A DNA stretch of 64,000 nt from Halobaculum sp. CBA1158 (GCF_021431925.1 NZ_CP090371.1:1-64000), one strand, 5' to 3'; shown: positions 9,070-18,797, counted from the stretch's first letter. Made by a program: numbers and translations. The notes: generated by a model from the sequence alone, not told the origin.

Positions 9070-10247
9070 CCGCCGGCGAAGCGCCGCGCCCACTGGTCGG
9101 TCCATGTCCCGAGGTTCGCTTCGAGCTCGTCGTACGTGAAGGTGACCGACTCCGGCGGCTCCTTGGCGTACTGGGCGTAGTCCTCGGGCAGCGGGGCGTC
9201 CGCGATCGCCGGGAACGCGACGTTGCGCTGGGCGATCCCCGCCTGGATCTCCGGCCGGAGCATGAACTCCATGAACGCCTCGGCGAGCCGGGGCGCGTCG
9301 GTGTCGGCGAAGCGGGCCATCCCCTCGGGGTTCGCGTACCCCTGGTCGTTGAGGAACCGGATCTGGTGTCTGTCGAGGTCCTGGTCCTCGGCGGCGGCGT
9401 ACACCTGGTCGGTGGAGTAGGAGACGACCATGGGGGCCTCCTCGCTCTCGTAGGCCGCGTAGGAGTCCGACCAGTTGCCCAGCACCGTGATCCCGCCGTC
9501 CTGGAGGCGGTCCCAGTAGTCGAGGTACCCCTCCGGGCCGAAGGCGTCAATCGTGTGCAGCATGAACGCCTCGCCCGTCGAGGAGGTGGTCGGGTTCTGG
9601 GTGATGAGGTCGCCGGCGTGGTTCTCGGCAAGCTCGTCGAACGTCTCTGGGGCGACGAAGTCGCCGCCGTCCATCGTCGCGTTCCACACCAGCGAGATGT
9701 AGCCGGTGTCGAACGGCACCGCGCGGTTCTGCGGGTCGAACTGGAGCCCGTCGCGGACGGCGTCGAGCCCCTCGAGCGCGCCGGCCTCCGCGAACAGCGG
9801 GTCGGTGAACTGCCCCTCGCCGCGCTGGCCGTCGGCGTCGATGAGCTGCCCGGTGTTGAGCCCGACGTACACGTCGGCCTCGAACTCGACGCCCTGCACC
9901 GCGCGCTCGATGTAGTAGTTCAGCTCCGAGTCGGGGGTCTGATACACCAGCGTCGCGTCGAACTCGGACTCGAACTCCCGCTTGAGCCACGCGCCCGGAC
10001 TCGTCGACGGCGCGTTGACGAACGGCGGGTACGTCGCCACGACGAGCGTGTCGGCCATCGGCTCCGTCGGCTCGCCGGTCGTGGTCCCCGGATCGCTCGT
10101 CTCCCCGCCCGAGTCGTCGGTCGTGTCGGCCGGCTCGCTTGTCGGATCGGCCGTCCGCTCGGCCGAACAGCCGGCCAGCGCGGCGATCCCGCCCGCGCCG
10201 ACCGCCCGGATGAACCGTCGCCTGCTGCGACCACTCGCGTCTGTCAT
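9066..10247 (-). CDS. thiB: Thiamine-type ABC transporter substrate-binding lipoprotein
   Basis: Extracellular solute-binding protein (393 aa) of the TbpA/ThiB group. The Tat motif SRRRFIRA (residues 8-15) and lipobox LAGC (Cys27) predict Tat export with a lipid anchor. An acidic spacer of about 40 residues follows. The mature part begins DTLVVATYPPF and includes GAWLKREFE, DVYVGLN and PFDTGYISLVWN, which I recognise from haloarchaeal thiamine-binding proteins. First gene of a thiBPQ operon; its promoter holds a strong inverted repeat. Related binding proteins for iron or phosphonates are an alternative, so the ligand is about 75% sure. Confidence 0.82.
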   Translation of the reverse strand: MTDASGRSRRRFIRAVGAGGIAALAGCSAERTADPTSEPADTTDDSGGETSDPGTTTGEPTEPMADTLVVATYPPFVNAPSTSPGAWLKREFESEFDATLVYQTPDSELNYYIERAVQGVEFEADVYVGLNTGQLIDADGQRGEGQFTDPLFAEAGALEGLDAVRDGLQFDPQNRAVPFDTGYISLVWNATMDGGDFVAPETFDELAENHAGDLITQNPTTSSTGEAFMLHTIDAFGPEGYLDYWDRLQDGGITVLGNWSDSYAAYESEEAPMVVSYSTDQVYAAAEDQDLDRHQIRFLNDQGYANPEGMARFADTDAPRLAEAFMEFMLRPEIQAGIAQRNVAFPAIADAPLPEDYAQYAKEPPESVTFTYDELEANLGTWTDQWARRFAGG

Positions 10248-10249
10248 TA

Positions 10250-10277
10250 CCGGGTGGTCACACCCGGAGGTAATTAA
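10250..10277 (-). promoter_or_regulatory. thiB promoter with perfect inverted repeat
   Basis: On the minus strand a TATA-like TTAATTA (10271-10277) lies 24 bp before the thiB ATG. Between it and the start is a perfect repeat CCGGGTG-GTCA-CACCCGG (10250-10267), ending 2 bp before the ATG. That place suits a repressor site over the transcription start, or a hairpin over the initiation codon. No TPP-riboswitch fold was recognised. Confidence 0.6.
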
Positions 10278-10332
10278 CCCCCGCGATCCGGTGCGGGGAA
10301 CGGTTTTGTACCGTGGGGTTCGGGATCGGGGC

Positions 10333-11577
10333 ATGCAACCGACCCGTCGGACGGCGCTGGCCGCGCTGCTCGCGGGCCTTCTGGTGCTCACGGCCGTCGT
10401 CCTCCAGAGCGTCCTCTCGACGGTCGTGTTCGCGATCACGGTCGCGTACGTGCTGTACCCCCTCCGGCAGTTGATCCGCGAACGCGGTCGATCCGAACGG
10501 TTCGCGGCCGCCACGGCCACGACGGCGGGGTTCCTCGGCGTCGTCGCGCTCGCGGTCCCGCTGGGGTACGTGCTGTACCGCCGGCGTCGCGACCTGATCG
10601 GCTTCTTCGAGACGCTTCCCCCGCGCGTGGTCGTCGAGGCCGGCCAGTTCGCCTACGTCGTGGAGTTCTCCGACTGGTTCGCGCTCGCGCGGACGGCGCT
10701 CCGCGATGTCGCGTTCTCGCTGGCGGCGGCCGCGCCCGTCATCGCGCTGAAGCTGGTCGTGTTCACCTTCCTGGTGTACGGAGTGCTGCTCAAGCCGCAC
10801 GCGCCGCGGGCGGCGCTGTTGCGGCTGTGCCCCGGGGAGTACCACGACGTGCTGTTCGCACTCCACCGCCGCACGGCGACCACGTTGCGGGCGATCTACG
10901 TGCTCCAGGGCGCGACCGCGGTCGCGACGTTCGTCCTCGCGTTCGTCACGTTCGCGGCGCTCGGGTACGACGCGCCGTTCTCGCTGGCGGTCGTCGCGGG
11001 CGTGCTCCAGTTCGTCCCGGTGCTGGGACCGAGCATCGTCGTCGTCGCGCTGGCGGTCGTCGACGTGGTCGCCGGCGACGCCTTCCGGGCGGCGATCGTC
11101 CTCGTCGTCGGCCTGATCCTCGTCGGGTTCATCCCCGACGCGGTGATCCGTCCGCGGCTGGCCGGCGGCACGACCGACCTCCCGGTCTCTGTGTACTTCG
11201 TCGGCTTCGTCGGGGGGCTGCTCACGCTCGGTGCGATCGGCTTCGTCGTCGGCCCGCTCGTCGTCGCCCTGCTCGCGGAGACGGTCAGACTGCTCTCGGC
11301 GAACGGGGACGCCGTCACGGCCCAGCAGCAGCTTCCGGGGCCGGCTCCTCGCGACGACCCGTCCGGACTCGCGAAACGGCTCGAACGCTTCGTCGCCGGC
11401 GACCCGGTGGCGGACCCCGAGAGCGTCGCCGGCGACGCGACCTCGGCCGACCGCGCCGGCGACTCGGCGGAGTCAGGATCCCGGGACAGCGTCGGCGACG
11501 ACCCGACTGCCGCTGGCGACGATTCGACTGCCGACGGCGAGGACGAGGGATCGGACGACGCGGACGCTACTCGCTGA
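10333..11577 (+). CDS. AI-2E family (PerM-like) membrane transporter
   Basis: 414-residue polytopic protein starting at ATG 10333. It has early hydrophobic helices, a cytoplasmic loop and a C-terminal block LVVGLILVGFIPDAVIRPRL...GGLLTLGAIGFVVGPLVVALL. That block, with a conserved Pro-Arg-Leu before two closing helices, is the hallmark of the AI-2E/PerM family. The last 90 residues are an acidic, disordered, Ser/Asp/Gly-rich tail. TATA-like GGTTTTGTA sits about 25 bp upstream. The 3' end overlaps the convergent sulfurtransferase gene by 11 bp. Substrate unknown. Confidence 0.82.
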   Translation: MQPTRRTALAALLAGLLVLTAVVLQSVLSTVVFAITVAYVLYPLRQLIRERGRSERFAAATATTAGFLGVVALAVPLGYVLYRRRRDLIGFFETLPPRVVVEAGQFAYVVEFSDWFALARTALRDVAFSLAAAAPVIALKLVVFTFLVYGVLLKPHAPRAALLRLCPGEYHDVLFALHRRTATTLRAIYVLQGATAVATFVLAFVTFAALGYDAPFSLAVVAGVLQFVPVLGPSIVVVALAVVDVVAGDAFRAAIVLVVGLILVGFIPDAVIRPRLAGGTTDLPVSVYFVGFVGGLLTLGAIGFVVGPLVVALLAETVRLLSANGDAVTAQQQLPGPAPRDDPSGLAKRLERFVAGDPVADPESVAGDATSADRAGDSAESGSRDSVGDDPTAAGDDSTADGEDEGSDDADATR

Positions 11578-12412
11578 CGGTCTCGCCACCGCGCTCCTCC
11601 CACTCGGTGAGGCTGCCCTCGTAGAACAGGACGTCTTCGTAGCCGAGGTGCCGGAGCACGAGGTACGTGTGGCTGATCCGACGGGCGGTGTTGCAGTACA
11701 GCAGCACCGCCCGATCCGGGGTGATCCCCCGGTCCGCGAGGATCGATTCCAGCTCTCCCCGGGGTTTCAGCCCCCTGGTGTCGGCGTCGACCAACTCGAG
11801 CCAGTCGAGCTGGACCGCCCCGGGGAGGTGCCCCTCCGCGTGCTCCCACTCCTCCCGGGTGTCGACGATCACCGTGTCGCCGTCGCGGTCCGCGTCGCCG
11901 TCAGGATCGCCGTCGCCGTCGCGGTCCGCGTCGCCGTCGAGGCGCTGGCGAACCCCCGCGAAGTCGACGAGCGGCGAGTCGCCGCCGGCGACGGGATCGG
12001 TCGGCTCGTAGTCGCTCGGATCCGGCTCGGGGGCGTCCCGTTCGGTCGCGTGCCCGCGGCTCCACGCGCTGTAGTCGCCGTCGAGCAGGTGCAGTCGATC
12101 CGGGTCGTGACCGTACAGTTCGGCGGTGACGAGAAAGCGCGCGGCGAAGACGCCGTGCTCGTCGTCGTAGGCGACGATCTCGTCGTCGCGGTCGATCCCG
12201 GCCGTCGAGAGCAGGTCGCCCCATCGCTCGGTCCCGGGGAGCATCCCCTCGTCCCCGACCTCGGACCTGAACTCGTCGAACGGGATCGAGACCGCCCCCG
12301 GCAGGTGGCCGATCCCGTCGTACTCCCATGCGTCGCGCACGTCGACCACGGCGAGGCCGGGGTCGTCCAGTCGGTCCGCGACCCACTCCGCGGAGACGAA
12401 CGTGTCGGTCAT
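11567..12412 (-). CDS. Tandem-rhodanese sulfurtransferase
   Basis: 281-residue thiosulfate/3-mercaptopyruvate sulfurtransferase. The N-terminal domain (MTDTFVSAEWVADRLDDPGL, AVVDVRDAWEYDGIGHLPGA) lacks the catalytic Cys. The C-terminal domain carries VIVDTREEWEHAEGHLPGA and the active-site loop YCNTARR. The interdomain segment contains a run of Asp-Gly-Asp-Arg/Ala repeats encoded by a GTCGCC-type 6-bp repeat (about 11875-11940). ATG 12412 is chosen over a longer frame. It is divergent from another enzyme of the same family, with a 272-bp space between them. Confidence 0.88.
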   Translation of the reverse strand: MTDTFVSAEWVADRLDDPGLAVVDVRDAWEYDGIGHLPGAVSIPFDEFRSEVGDEGMLPGTERWGDLLSTAGIDRDDEIVAYDDEHGVFAARFLVTAELYGHDPDRLHLLDGDYSAWSRGHATERDAPEPDPSDYEPTDPVAGGDSPLVDFAGVRQRLDGDADRDGDGDPDGDADRDGDTVIVDTREEWEHAEGHLPGAVQLDWLELVDADTRGLKPRGELESILADRGITPDRAVLLYCNTARRISHTYLVLRHLGYEDVLFYEGSLTEWEERGGETVSE

Positions 12413-12684
12413 ACCCTCCGTTCGCGAGGGGGAGACAAAAGCCCGGCCGAGACGGCGACGCCGGCGGCGCGTCCGGGAAACCAGCAATAGTTGCCCAAAC
12501 ATACCGTCGGCGTGAACCCCCCCCGATCCGCGTCGCCCACGCGACGACGCGATGGCGGCATCGGGGACGGACAGAGGGCCGAGGGCGGCGGATATACGGC
12601 AACATTCTCCGGTTCGCGGAACGAATGGCCGCCTCTGCCGGGGATACGGGTATTAAACCCCGAGGCGACGTATGGGAGATCGCA

Positions 12685-13554
12685 ATGTCAGACTACGCAA
12701 AGGACGTACTCGTCAGCGCCGAGTGGGTTGAAGAGCGCCTCGACGAGTTCCAGTCCGACGACCCCGCGCACCGACTGGTGGAGGTGGACGTGGACACCGA
12801 GGCGTACGACGCCGAACACGCCCCCGGTGCCATCGGCTTCAACTGGGAGACGGACCTCCAGGACCAGACCCAGCGCGACGTGCTCACGAAGGAGGACTTC
12901 GAGGCGCTGAACGCCGAGCACGGCATCAGCGACGACTCGACGGTCGTGCTGTACGGCGACTCCTCGAACTGGTTCGCCGCCTACACCTACTGGCAGTACA
13001 AGTACTACGGCCACGACGACGTGAAGCTGCTCAACGGCGGCCGCGAGTACTGGCTGGACAACGACTTCCCGACGACTCAGGAGGTCCCGGAGTACCCCGA
13101 GACCACCTACGAGGCCGACGACCCCGACGAGTCCATCCGCGCGTACCGCGACGACGTGGACGACGCCATCGGCGCGGGCGTTCCCCTCGTCGACGTGCGC
13201 TCGCCCGAGGAGTACAGCGGCGAGATCCTCGCCCCGCCGGGCCTGCAGGAGACCGCCCAGCGCGGCGGCCACATCCCCGGCGCGCGCAACATCTCGTGGG
13301 CCTCGGTCACCAACGACGACGGGACGTTCAAGACCAAGGAGGAGCTGGAGGAGCTGTACGACGACGTGCTCGCGGAGGGCGACGACGAGATCGTCGCCTA
13401 CTGCCGCATCGGCGAGCGCTCCTCGGTCGCGTGGTTCGCGCTCCACGAGCTCGTGGGCGCAGACCAGACCGTCAACTACGACGGTTCCTGGACCGAATGG
13501 GGCAACCTCGTGCGCGCCCCGATCGTGACGGGCGACGAACCCGGCGGGAACTGA
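12685..13554 (+). CDS. Tandem-rhodanese thiosulfate sulfurtransferase
   Basis: 289 residues, two rhodanese domains. The first domain (KDVLVSAEWVEERL) has LYGDSSNW where a catalytic loop would be, so it is inactive. The second has PLVDVRSPEEYSGEI and the active loop YCRIGERSS with the catalytic Cys, matching the thiosulfate (CRxGxR) type. ATG 12685 follows a TATA-like GTATTAAACC about 30 bp upstream. Transfers sulfane sulfur to cyanide or thiol acceptors; its physiological partner is unknown. Confidence 0.92.
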   Translation: MSDYAKDVLVSAEWVEERLDEFQSDDPAHRLVEVDVDTEAYDAEHAPGAIGFNWETDLQDQTQRDVLTKEDFEALNAEHGISDDSTVVLYGDSSNWFAAYTYWQYKYYGHDDVKLLNGGREYWLDNDFPTTQEVPEYPETTYEADDPDESIRAYRDDVDDAIGAGVPLVDVRSPEEYSGEILAPPGLQETAQRGGHIPGARNISWASVTNDDGTFKTKEELEELYDDVLAEGDDEIVAYCRIGERSSVAWFALHELVGADQTVNYDGSWTEWGNLVRAPIVTGDEPGGN

Positions 13555-13556
13555 AG

Positions 13557-13585
13557 CGAGACGCGAGGCGGAGCCGAGCGTCTCG
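13557..13585. terminator. Hairpin just after sulfurtransferase stop codon
   Basis: Perfect 8-bp stem CGAGACGC / GCGTCTCG around a 13-nt loop GAGGCGGAGCCGA, starting 2 bp after the stop codon at 13552-13554. Position suggests a 3'-end or terminator role. The loop resembles the GAGCGAAGCGA loops of hairpins near 18.7, 27.3, 34.1 and 43.4 kb. Confidence 0.5.
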
Positions 13586-13665
13586 GTAGGACGCCGGGGC
13601 GGTCCCGTGCCGCCCCGGCCAGGACCGACACGAGGCCGTTCGACGGCCCGTTCTTTCGACGCGCG

Positions 13666-15261
13666 CTACCCGCCCAGCACCGCCGCCGCGATCCGCGGGG
13701 TGAGGAACGCTTCGATGGCCGCCGCGACGACCAGCAGGATCGCGATCCCGACGAGGACGTGCGCCGCCCGCTCGAACTCGTCGGCGACGGTCGCGGCGCT
13801 GGCGCGTCCGCGGAGGCCCCGCCAGCCCACGACGCCGAGGTGCAGACCGAGGCCGCCGGCGACGGCGATCACCGGCAGTTCGAGCACGCCGTGGGGGGCG
13901 ACGAGCGCGAGGAAGGCGGCCCGGTCGAACACGCCCGCGAGCGCCCCGACGAGCAGCCCGTTGAACGCCAGCCCGGAGGCGGCCGGGATGCCGAGCGCGA
14001 GCCCGCCGAAGGCGATCCCGGCGCTCACGAGCCAGTTGTTGACCGCGATGGTGAGGAACGGGCCGACGGCGACGGAGCCGAACACGCCGGCCACGTCCGC
14101 CGGCGGCGGGACCGCGACGCCGTAGGGGGCGGTCGTGGCGTAGCCGACGACGACGCCGCCGGCCAGGATCCCGAGGCCGGCGAGCACGGTGACGGGGTGG
14201 CCGCGAAGGAAGGCGACGAGTTCGCCCCACCCGTCGGCGAGCGCTCGCCGGAGTCGGGTCCTGACGGCCGGTCGCTCCACCGGGGCCGGCACGCCGACGC
14301 CGGCGTAGAGGGCGGTCGCCCCCGCCTCCAGCAGCGGGACGACCACGAGCGGGAGGAACAGTCCGCCGAGGCGGCCCGCGCCCGCGGCGTTGGCGACGGT
14401 GACGGCGATCCCGACGCCGACGTAGCCGCCGACGGCGACCAGCGCGAACGCCACCGCGCGGGCCGGGTGCGCTCGAACGAACCCGACGCTGCCTCGGACG
14501 GCACCCAGCGCCCCGCGCTCGTCGACGACGGCCGCCGACTCGGCGAACGCCAGCAGGAACCACACGAGGGCGGCGACGAGTCCCCCGATCCCGACGACGG
14601 CGACGCCCACGAAGATCGCGAGCGCCCCCGTCGCGGTCGTGATTTCGCCCGCCGGCGAGCCCGCGGAGGCGGTCCACCCCGAACGAGAGGCGACCCCGGC
14701 GACGACCGCCAGCGGAAGGCCCACCGCGAGCAGGACAAGTGCCGCACGCACGACCGCGACGCCGACGAACGTCCGCCAGCGACCGATCGTCTCGACGCCC
14801 GAGACCAGCGGCGGTCGGCCGTCGAGGGCGGCCCAGACGGTGCCGTACGTCGCCGCCGAGGCGACGGCGCGCGCGAGGACGCTCACGACGACCGCGCCGA
14901 CCCCGCCCAGCGCGACTGTCGCGATCACCGCCGGCGTCGCGGCGGCGGTCACGGCGTCGCCGACGCCCGGCGGCAGGTCGCCCGCCATTCCCGCGGCCGG
15001 GCCGCCGCCGGCCGATCCGGACTCTCGGGCGGCGGTCATGACCTCCCCGAGCGCGCGCACGAGCGGCTCGAGCCGTCCGGTCGCGGCGAGGATCGCGGCC
15101 GTGCCCGCGATCGCGACGACGACCGGCACCTGTGTGGCGGCGGTGACGCCGAGCGCGAGGAGGTATGCGGGGAGGACGGCTGCGGGGCGATCGCGGAGGA
15201 GTCGTCCGGCGGCGCGGAGGGCGTCGGCGACCGACCGGGGACCGTCGTGGGGACGCGGCAT
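13666..15261 (-). CDS. SpoIIM-domain integral membrane protein
   Basis: 531 residues, ATG at 15261, about 11-12 hydrophobic segments. The N-terminal 320 or so residues form a repeated membrane domain with helices separated by Gly/Ala-rich loops. The C-terminal 180 match stage II sporulation protein M: RGHPVTVLAGLGILAGGVVVG at its start and VAPHGVLELPVIAVAGGLGL near the end, with the PHG-E-P motif. Archaea do not sporulate; the family is a general membrane protein of unknown role. It is divergent from the ferritin-like protein gene, 135 bp apart, and its 3' end faces the sulfurtransferase. Confidence 0.75.
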   Translation of the reverse strand: MPRPHDGPRSVADALRAAGRLLRDRPAAVLPAYLLALGVTAATQVPVVVAIAGTAAILAATGRLEPLVRALGEVMTAARESGSAGGGPAAGMAGDLPPGVGDAVTAAATPAVIATVALGGVGAVVVSVLARAVASAATYGTVWAALDGRPPLVSGVETIGRWRTFVGVAVVRAALVLLAVGLPLAVVAGVASRSGWTASAGSPAGEITTATGALAIFVGVAVVGIGGLVAALVWFLLAFAESAAVVDERGALGAVRGSVGFVRAHPARAVAFALVAVGGYVGVGIAVTVANAAGAGRLGGLFLPLVVVPLLEAGATALYAGVGVPAPVERPAVRTRLRRALADGWGELVAFLRGHPVTVLAGLGILAGGVVVGYATTAPYGVAVPPPADVAGVFGSVAVGPFLTIAVNNWLVSAGIAFGGLALGIPAASGLAFNGLLVGALAGVFDRAAFLALVAPHGVLELPVIAVAGGLGLHLGVVGWRGLRGRASAATVADEFERAAHVLVGIAILLVVAAAIEAFLTPRIAAAVLGG

Positions 15262-15396
15262 GTGTCCCGTCTCCGACGCGCGCGGCGTAAGCGTGTCGCC
15301 GGCGCGGTTGCGTCGTCGCCGTCGCCTCGACCCTGCTCGGTTCCCTGGCGTCGTCGTGGCGAGGGTTTCAAGCACGGGAGCGGCGTACGGTCGCGC

Positions 15397-16032
15397 ATGG
15401 ACGCAGCCACCTTCTCGAGGGAGTTCCGCGACGACAACGAGACGCCGCTCTCCCGGCTCGGATCCTCGAAGTCGCTGTACGCGCTCACCGGCGGCGAGAT
15501 GGACGCCGGGGCGGTCCGGACGGCCGTCGCCGCGGAGTTCGCGCTCGCCGGTCGCACCTTCGAGTCCTGGAGCGCAGACGAGGCCAACGGCGACGCCGCC
15601 GCGCTGTTCGGCGACGTGGCCGAGGACGCCCGCGAGCATCGGGACACGGCCGACGCCGACGTGGACCCCGCGGGCGACGACGTGCACGAGTACCCCGAGT
15701 ACGACGTGCTCGCCGACCTCGACGCCACGGCCGAACGGGCCGGCGGGCTGTACGGCCGCCTCGTGCTCGCGCACACCCGAACCGAGCAGACGGTCGGCTT
15801 CTTCGTCGGCGACGCCGACCCGGCGTCCTCGAACGAGTTCCGCGCGGTCCGCGACGATCTCGACGACCGCCTCGACGACGCGCTCGACCTACTGGCCTCG
15901 GTCTGTGAGGGCGACGACGACGGGGACTGGGCCGCCGCCCGCGACGCCGCCGACGCCGTCGTTGACGCCGCATACGACGACTACGTCGAGACGCTGGAGT
16001 CGATGGGCGTGAAGCCGAAGAACGTCTGTTGA
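15397..16032 (+). CDS. Conserved haloarchaeal helical protein, rubrerythrin-like
   Basis: 211 residues, acidic and almost all helical. It starts MDAATFSREFRDDNETPLSR and ends YDDYVETLESMGVKPKNVC. The pattern AAEFALAGRTFESW ... DVAEDAREHRD resembles the Glu and Glu/His spacing of ferritin/rubrerythrin four-helix bundles, and I recall similar haloarchaeal proteins labelled that way. The second half lacks clear metal ligands, so di-iron binding is unproven. ATG 15397 is preceded by a TATA-like GGTTTCAAG. No neighbour explains its job. Confidence 0.55.
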   Translation: MDAATFSREFRDDNETPLSRLGSSKSLYALTGGEMDAGAVRTAVAAEFALAGRTFESWSADEANGDAAALFGDVAEDAREHRDTADADVDPAGDDVHEYPEYDVLADLDATAERAGGLYGRLVLAHTRTEQTVGFFVGDADPASSNEFRAVRDDLDDRLDDALDLLASVCEGDDDGDWAAARDAADAVVDAAYDDYVETLESMGVKPKNVC

Positions 16033-16071
16033 GGGGGTCGTCGTCGACCGCGCGGCGACGCGTCGACCGGC

Positions 16072-16341
16072 TCAGACGCCGGGGAGGTCCTCGCGGTACT
16101 CGTTGATGCACTCGACGGCGTCGGCGACGTGTTCCTCCGCGTCGCCGCCGGCGTTCCCGGCGGCCTCGCGCAGGACGTGCGTCTGTTTGGCCAGCCAGCC
16201 GTGGTCCGGGCCGCGCTCGCGGTCGACCGCCGACGCCAGCGCGTCGGCCGCGTTCTCGAGCCGTTCGGCCGGCTCGCCGTCGGCGCTCTCGGCCGCCCGC
16301 TGTGCGTGCTCGCTCGCTTCCGTGAGGAGTTCCGGTCGCAT
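16072..16341 (-). CDS. Small conserved haloarchaeal protein (DUF7553-like)
   Basis: 89 residues, helical and acidic, MRPELLTEASEHAQRAAESA. The pattern ERGPDHGWLAKQTHVLRE ... DAVECINEYREDLPGV matches my memory of a short haloarchaeal family named DUF7553. Function unknown. The upstream DNA (16342-16605) has no gene and contains two copies of an 18-bp GTCGTCGCGTTCGCC-type unit around 16415-16465. Confidence 0.6.
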   Translation of the reverse strand: MRPELLTEASEHAQRAAESADGEPAERLENAADALASAVDRERGPDHGWLAKQTHVLREAAGNAGGDAEEHVADAVECINEYREDLPGV

Positions 16342-16605
16342 GGGCGACGGTTCTCGGCTCCGCGTCGTAGTCGTTTCGACGCGACTCCGGGGCCGCGTGG
16401 GGTTCGTTCGTCGTCGTCGCGTTCGCCGTCGTCGTCGCGTTCGCCGTCGTAGTCGCCATCGCGGTCGCCACTCCCTCGGGTCGCGGCGACCGCGCTGTCT
16501 GTGGGCGGTGCAGCACGGGACCGCTCCGCCGTTGTCCGCGGTCTCGCCGGCCGGAAGCCGGCTCGACCGCGCTCGTCAAGTGGTTCCCACCCCACACCAC
16601 ACACA

Positions 16606-18693
16606 ATGAGTGAATCGCAGGGGCCCCTCTCGCCGGACCGGCCCGAGGCCGAGAAGCCGCTTCGCGTCGACGCCCCGTTCGACCCCGCGGGCGACCAGCC
16701 CGACGCGATCCGCCAGTTGGTGGACGGTTTCGAGTCCGGGATGACCGAGCAGACGCTGCTCGGCGTCACCGGCTCCGGGAAGACGAACACCGTCTCGTGG
16801 GTCGTCGAGGAACTCGACACCCCGACGCTCGTGATCGCCCACAACAAGACGCTCGCGGCGCAGTTGTACGAGGAGTTCCGGAACCTCTTCCCCGACAACG
16901 CCGTCGAGTACTTCGTCTCCTACTACAACTACTACCAGCCCGAGGCGTACGTCGAACAGACGGACACCTACATCGACAAGGAGATGTCGATCAACGACGA
17001 GATCGACCGCCTCAGGCACTCCGCAACCCGCTCTCTCCTCACGCGGGACGACGTGATCGTCGTGGCGTCGGTCTCGGCCATCTACGGGCTGGGCGACCCC
17101 AATAACTACCGCGGGATGGCGCTGGAGTTGGAGGTCGGCCAGGAGATCGGCCGCGACGAACTGCTGAAGCAACTGGTCGACCTGAACTACGAGCGCAACG
17201 ACGTGGACTTCCAGCAAGGGACGTTCCGCGTGCGCGGGGACACGGTCGAGGTGTTCCCGATGTACGGCCGCCACGCCGTCCGGATCGAGCTGTGGGGCGA
17301 CGAGATCGACCGCATGCGTAAGGTCGACGTGGTCGACGGCGAGGTCGTGAGCGACGAACCCGCCGCGCTGATCCACCCCGCGGAACACTACTCGCTCCCC
17401 GAGGAGCAGATCGACCAGGCGGTCTCGGAGATCGAGGAGCTGATGGAGCAGCGCGTCTCGTACTTCGAGCGCCAGGGCGACCTCGTCGCCGCCCAGCGAA
17501 TCGAGGAGCGCACCACCTTCGACATTGAGATGCTCCAGGAGACGGGCTACTGCTCGGGCATCGAGAACTACTCCGTCCACCTCTCGGACCGCGAGTCCGG
17601 CGACGCACCCTACACCCTGCTGGACTATTTCCCCGACGACTTCCTCACGGTGATCGACGAGTCCCACCAGACGCTCCCTCAGATCAAAGGACAGTACGAG
17701 GGCGACAAGTCGCGCAAGGACTCGCTTGTCGGCAACGGATTCCGCCTGCCGACGGCGTACGACAACCGCCCGCTCACCTTCGAGGAGTTCGAGGAGAAGA
17801 CCGACCGCCGTCTGTACGTCTCGGCCACCCCCGCGGACTACGAGCGCGAGCGCTCCGAGCAGATCGTCGAGCAGATCGTCCGCCCCACCCACCTCGTCGA
17901 CCCCGAGGTGACCGTCGAGCCCGCGCAGGGACAGGTGGACGACCTGATGGACCGCATCGACGACCGCATCGAGCGCGGCGAGCGCACCCTCGTCACCACC
18001 CTCACCAAGCGGATGGCCGAGGACCTCACCGAGTACCTCGAGGAGGCCGGCGTCGAGGTCGCGTACATGCACGACGAGACCGACACCCTGGAGCGCCACG
18101 AGATCATCCGCTCGCTCCGGCTGGGGGAGATCGACGTGCTCGTCGGCATCAACCTCCTCCGGGAGGGACTGGACATCCCCGAGGTCTCCCTCGTCGCGAT
18201 CCTCGACGCCGACCAGGAGGGGTTCCTCCGATCCGAGACCACCCTCGTGCAGACGATGGGTCGCGCCGCCCGGAACGTCGAAGGCGAGGTGATCCTCTAT
18301 GCCGACGAGACGACGGGCGCGATGGAGGCGGCGATCGAGGAGACCAACCGCCGTCGCGAGATCCAACGCGAGTTCAACGAGGAGCACGGCTACGAGCCGC
18401 AGACGATCGACAAGGAGATCGGCGAGACGAACCTCCCCGGGTCGAAGACCGACACCTCCGGTGTCGCCGACGACGAGGTGGCCGACGAGGCGGAGGCGCA
18501 GGCGCGGATCCAGGCGCTCGAAGAGCGCATGGAGGAGGCCGCGAGCAACCTGGAGTTCGAGCTGGCGGCGGACATCCGCGACCGGATTCAGGACCTCCGC
18601 CGAGAGTTCGACGTTGACCCCGAGGAGGTCGGGATCGAGCCGCCGGGCGAGGACACCGACGGGATCGATCCGGGCCCCGGCGCTGAGTTCTAG
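16606..18693 (+). CDS. uvrB: Excinuclease ABC subunit B
   Basis: Damage-verification helicase of nucleotide excision repair, 695 aa from ATG 16606. Walker A GVTGSGKT is at 53-60. The beta-hairpin signature [11 protein letters not shown] inserts between strands around lesions. The DESH helicase box is at 351-354, helicase motifs V-VI ([22 protein letters not shown]) follow, and a C-terminal UVR motif lies around 630-665 that contacts UvrC. Acidic additions at the C-terminus are typical of halophiles. No uvrA or uvrC in the window. Confidence 0.97.
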   Translation: MSESQGPLSPDRPEAEKPLRVDAPFDPAGDQPDAIRQLVDGFESGMTEQTLLGVTGSGKTNTVSWVVEELDTPTLVIAHNKTLAAQLYEEFRNLFPDNAVEYFVSYYNYYQPEAYVEQTDTYIDKEMSINDEIDRLRHSATRSLLTRDDVIVVASVSAIYGLGDPNNYRGMALELEVGQEIGRDELLKQLVDLNYERNDVDFQQGTFRVRGDTVEVFPMYGRHAVRIELWGDEIDRMRKVDVVDGEVVSDEPAALIHPAEHYSLPEEQIDQAVSEIEELMEQRVSYFERQGDLVAAQRIEERTTFDIEMLQETGYCSGIENYSVHLSDRESGDAPYTLLDYFPDDFLTVIDESHQTLPQIKGQYEGDKSRKDSLVGNGFRLPTAYDNRPLTFEEFEEKTDRRLYVSATPADYERERSEQIVEQIVRPTHLVDPEVTVEPAQGQVDDLMDRIDDRIERGERTLVTTLTKRMAEDLTEYLEEAGVEVAYMHDETDTLERHEIIRSLRLGEIDVLVGINLLREGLDIPEVSLVAILDADQEGFLRSETTLVQTMGRAARNVEGEVILYADETTGAMEAAIEETNRRREIQREFNEEHGYEPQTIDKEIGETNLPGSKTDTSGVADDEVADEAEAQARIQALEERMEEAASNLEFELAADIRDRIQDLRREFDVDPEEVGIEPPGEDTDGIDPGPGAEF

Positions 18694-18796
18694 CGAGGTG
18701 GAGCGAAGCGAGACCTCGGAAGACGGCGGCGAACTTGCGGGCGAGCCGCCCAGAAAGAGAGCGAGGTGGAGCGAAGCGAGACCTCGGAAAACGGCG
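18692..18796. repeat. Two 37-bp direct repeats, each a hairpin
   Basis: Copies at 18692-18728 and 18760-18796 differ at one base. Each folds into a 6-bp stem CGAGGT/ACCTCG (18694-18718 and 18762-18786) with a 13-nt loop GGAGCGAAGCGAG. The first starts at the uvrB stop codon. They lie between the 3' ends of convergent genes, so a transcription-end role is plausible. Confidence 0.75.
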
Positions 18797-18797
18797 T

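Noticed and set aside
7306-9180. 624-codon open frame on the plus strand opposite thiP
   Set aside because: Its translation is Arg/Glu/His-rich nonsense without domains, and thiP on the other strand has clear membrane segments and EAA loops. High GC keeps antisense frames open.
10248-10332. TPP riboswitch before thiB
   Set aside because: The space is too short and the conserved TPP-binding sequence (CTGAGA type) is absent; only one simple inverted repeat is there.
15262-15774. Longer start for the SpoIIM-domain protein (702 residues)
   Set aside because: The added part lies antisense to the ferritin-like gene and its promoter and contains no hydrophobic segments or motifs.
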